From: Methanobacteriota archaeon
GTDB taxonomy: Archaea > Thermoplasmatota > Poseidoniia > Poseidoniales > Thalassarchaeaceae
DNA: 14,995 nucleotides
Direction: 5' to 3'
Assembly (NCBI GenBank): GCA_002731195.1
Contig: PCAI01000069.1
Location: 1 to 14,995 of the forward strand
The translations under genes and the position numbers were made by a program. The notes beneath the pieces were generated by a model, which was given only the letters and a program-made list of their open reading frames with translations, was not told where the DNA came from and made no database searches. Each line of letters opens with the position of its first letter. Positions within the stretch are counted from its first letter, which is position 1. Of this stretch, positions 12,840 to 14,995 are shown one piece after another.

Positions 12840-14995
12840 ATGGAAAAAAATGAAGAGGCAGCAAAAGGTAATTTCTTTTATCAAGATATTACTTCTGTTC
12901 CTATAATATTGGCTACATTAATGGTGCTATATTTTGGAATTAGTTTTGCTGTCAATGGAGATACAGGAAATGAAGGATATGCGAACGTCTTGATTCTACC
13001 TCTATCCGCTGCATTGGCATCGGTTATTGGTAGAATTAGCACATCTCTGCCACTTACTAAGTCTACTACGTACCAATCTTTTACTGTTTCATTTATTATA
13101 GTAATATTTGCTTTATTAATAGATTTCTTTGCTGATTTTAATAATAATTTATTCATCCTCACTTTTATAGGTGTTGGAATATTAACGATATTCTTATCTG
13201 GAGCAAAACGTATTGAAGAAACTAATCTACTTCTTTCAACTGTTATCGGCTTCCATCTTGCTATATCTTATGCATCCAGCTTAATCTTTGATCCGGGACT
13301 AGATATAGATTCTCAGAGAACTGATATTGGAATTGCTTTCATATCTTTTTGGTTAGCATCAATTTCTATAGGCTTCACCTTGATGGGACTATTGAGAGGA
13401 GTAGTAGATAAAGTTGGAATAAGTTCTTTGTTTGAAGAGATACCAATTTTTACTAAAAATAAATCATTTGTAATTTTTTCAAGTATAATATCTATTATCT
13501 ACATCATTCCTCTATTCCAATATGATAGTTTTCAAAGTTTAGGGGTAATGTGGGCAGTTTCGACAAATGTAGTAATTTTAATTTATGCTTTTTGCTATTT
13601 TGAGAAATGGCATGTTCTTGGTTCAATGATTCTTGTTAATTGGTTCATCTTCACTATGGCCCATCTTCAAGAGATTGGTAACACTTTCTACCCAGATATA
13701 TTTGAAGAAGAAAGTTTCACAGGAGCATTTTCTTGGTTCTTCATAACCTTTTGGCTGAATGTAGGTGCCATAACCATGTCCTCAAAAGGATTTTTTGGCG
13801 ATATAGCACCAATGAGAAGTAGAAGTAAACTAAGAATGTGGTGGGATTCAAATTATTACTCAATTTTACTACCTCTTTCATTTGTTGTCGCCTTATCAGT
13901 TAGAGTTGTTTGGAATGTCATCCCTGCAATGAATGCTCCTGGTACCGGAACTTGGGACATGTCTGGTGGTTCTGACCCTTGGTACATGAAGCGTATAGTG
14001 GATTATATCTTAGCCAACAACAGCCATCTAATTTTTGATGCTGACAGAGCATATCCAATGGGTGCAATAAATCCTAGGCCTCCACTTTTCACGTGGTCTT
14101 TAGCATTAGGTGGTATGGCTTTATCATGGATTTTAGAGTCTGATAATACTGGAGAAATCGTTTGGTGGAGCATTGCTTCTTTGCCAGCTATTTATGGCGC
14201 TTTGGTAGTTTTTCCTGTTGCTGGGATTGCTAACAAAGTACACAGTAAAAAAGCTGCGATAATTACTGCTTGGCTAATTGCTTTGATGCCAGGGCACATA
14301 AGTCGCTCTACGTTCGGGATGGTAGATCACGATTCTTTTGCAATCTTACTCCTTTCATCTGCATTTTACTTCTGGATTAAAGCTATTTCCAACATGAACC
14401 AAGAACGTATGTTCAGAAAAACATCTCCAAATCCTCTGTATCTACTTTCTGGAATCAGAGAGACTTGGCATAGAAATCCTCAGGTAATGTCTAATGCAAC
14501 TCTAGCAGGAATTTCTTTTGCTGTTATGGGTCTAGGTTGGAAAGGTTTCGTTTACGGGCCTGGAATATTATTCCTTGTATTCTCTTTACAGGTTTTCTTC
14601 AATCTATTCCGTTCTAAAGACAGTTTACAACTCACATCTGCAAGTCTTCAGATGCTTTTTACAACGCTTCTAATTCCTCTGCCATTCTATGCTTGGCCTG
14701 GGTTAAATTTAGTTCTGGATCCAAGTGGCTTACAACCATTATTTTACATAATCGGCTTTACATTCATCCTTGGTTGGACAACTTGTTCCTTTAGAGATAA
14801 GCCATGGTTACTTGTTCTAGGAGTTGGAGCCACTCTTATATCATTCATCTTAGCATTATTATTTACCCTACAAGAGGCAAATATGTATGCCGGTTGGGAT
14901 ATACTTTTCTCTGGTGGTTTTTACTTTGATAAAAATAAGATTTTTGGAACTATTGGTGAAGCACAGGCTCCAAGTAGGGGTGTTTTATTCGCATC
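12840..14995 (+). CDS. aglB: Oligosaccharyltransferase AglB/STT3 with an extra N-terminal membrane domain (3' end outside window)
   Basis: Catalytic subunit of archaeal N-glycosylation, moving lipid-linked glycans onto N-X-S/T sequons outside the membrane. The frame is open for 718 codons to the window end. The STT3 core starts at about residue 335: first helix, then S-D-P-W-Y (378-382), matching the D-P-W-F loop whose Asp binds metal (Asp379); R-S-T-F-G-M-V-D-H-D (489-498), the second acidic motif; M-S-N-A-T-L-A-G-I-S then G-L-G-W-K-G; and T-I-G-E (704-707), the T-I-x-E loop that contacts the acceptor. These positions run parallel to known STT3 proteins with a constant offset of about 330. 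The first 330 residues form roughly ten hydrophobic helices with no family I recognise. The acceptor-binding W-W-D-Y-G would lie beyond the window. The start is set by GGTGAT five bases before the ATG. Core identity is firm; the role of the N-terminal domain is unknown. Confidence 0.93.
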   Translation, partial: MEKNEEAAKGNFFYQDITSVPIILATLMVLYFGISFAVNGDTGNEGYANVLILPLSAALASVIGRISTSLPLTKSTTYQSFTVSFIIVIFALLIDFFADFNNNLFILTFIGVGILTIFLSGAKRIEETNLLLSTVIGFHLAISYASSLIFDPGLDIDSQRTDIGIAFISFWLASISIGFTLMGLLRGVVDKVGISSLFEEIPIFTKNKSFVIFSSIISIIYIIPLFQYDSFQSLGVMWAVSTNVVILIYAFCYFEKWHVLGSMILVNWFIFTMAHLQEIGNTFYPDIFEEESFTGAFSWFFITFWLNVGAITMSSKGFFGDIAPMRSRSKLRMWWDSNYYSILLPLSFVVALSVRVVWNVIPAMNAPGTGTWDMSGGSDPWYMKRIVDYILANNSHLIFDADRAYPMGAINPRPPLFTWSLALGGMALSWILESDNTGEIVWWSIASLPAIYGALVVFPVAGIANKVHSKKAAIITAWLIALMPGHISRSTFGMVDHDSFAILLLSSAFYFWIKAISNMNQERMFRKTSPNPLYLLSGIRETWHRNPQVMSNATLAGISFAVMGLGWKGFVYGPGILFLVFSLQVFFNLFRSKDSLQLTSASLQMLFTTLLIPLPFYAWPGLNLVLDPSGLQPLFYIIGFTFILGWTTCSFRDKPWLLVLGVGATLISFILALLFTLQEANMYAGWDILFSGGFYFDKNKIFGTIGEAQAPSRGVLFA

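Noticed and set aside
12801..12840. C/D-box small RNA before aglB
   Set aside because: A GATGTTGA resembles a C box, but no paired D, D' and C' boxes at proper spacing are present.

Overview
The window looks like a chromosomal segment of an uncultured, AT-rich archaeon, most likely a marine euryarchaeon of the Marine Group II/Poseidoniales type. The archaeal assignment is well supported: a CDP-archaeol synthase (CarS) for ether lipids, an AglB/STT3-type oligosaccharyltransferase with a D-P-W-Y loop and a T-I-G-E loop, an XPD/Rad3 helicase with four iron-sulfur cysteines, and TATA boxes about 25-28 bases before start codons. The finer placement (Marine Group II) is an inference from overall gene style and composition. 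Nothing looks like a plasmid, phage, IS element or CRISPR array; this is a compact chromosome.

Layout. 1-2697 (+): the 3' part of a large extracellular protein of Ig-like repeats, one transmembrane helix and a cytoplasmic DUF4129-like domain. 2698-5284 (-): an XPD-like helicase followed 10 bases later by an unknown 163-residue protein; the latter ends exactly against the stop of the Ig-repeat gene. 5285-5651: a small basic ORF flanked and interrupted by two GC-rich hairpins. 5652-6035 (-): a regulator that appears to carry two ribbon-helix-helix (RHH) units. 6036-6183: a divergent promoter region with palindromes. 6184-7503 (+): an HD-domain phosphohydrolase. 7620-8975 (+): a bacterial-type NADP-glutamate dehydrogenase, whose stop overlaps that of a convergent gene for a secreted, membrane-anchored, sequon-rich protein (8972-10687, -). 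10753-12726 (+): carS then purD. 12840-14995 (+): aglB, running off the window.

How the genes fit together. Most are housekeeping: membrane lipid synthesis (CarS), purine synthesis (PurD), ammonia assimilation (GdhA), nucleotide hydrolysis (HD protein), DNA repair (helicase). A second theme is the cell surface: two long extracellular proteins with many N-X-S/T sequons lie in the same window as the oligosaccharyltransferase that would glycosylate such sites.

The points most worth attention are (i) an AglB with about 330 extra N-terminal residues forming roughly ten predicted membrane helices before the normal STT3 core; (ii) a two-gene unit of tandem-RHH regulator plus a small basic protein with a duplicated G-F-R-G motif; (iii) one AT-rich element that is correctly spaced to act as TATA box for two divergent genes; and (iv) a hairpin just upstream of a strong Shine-Dalgarno before aglB, in a window where several other genes look leaderless.
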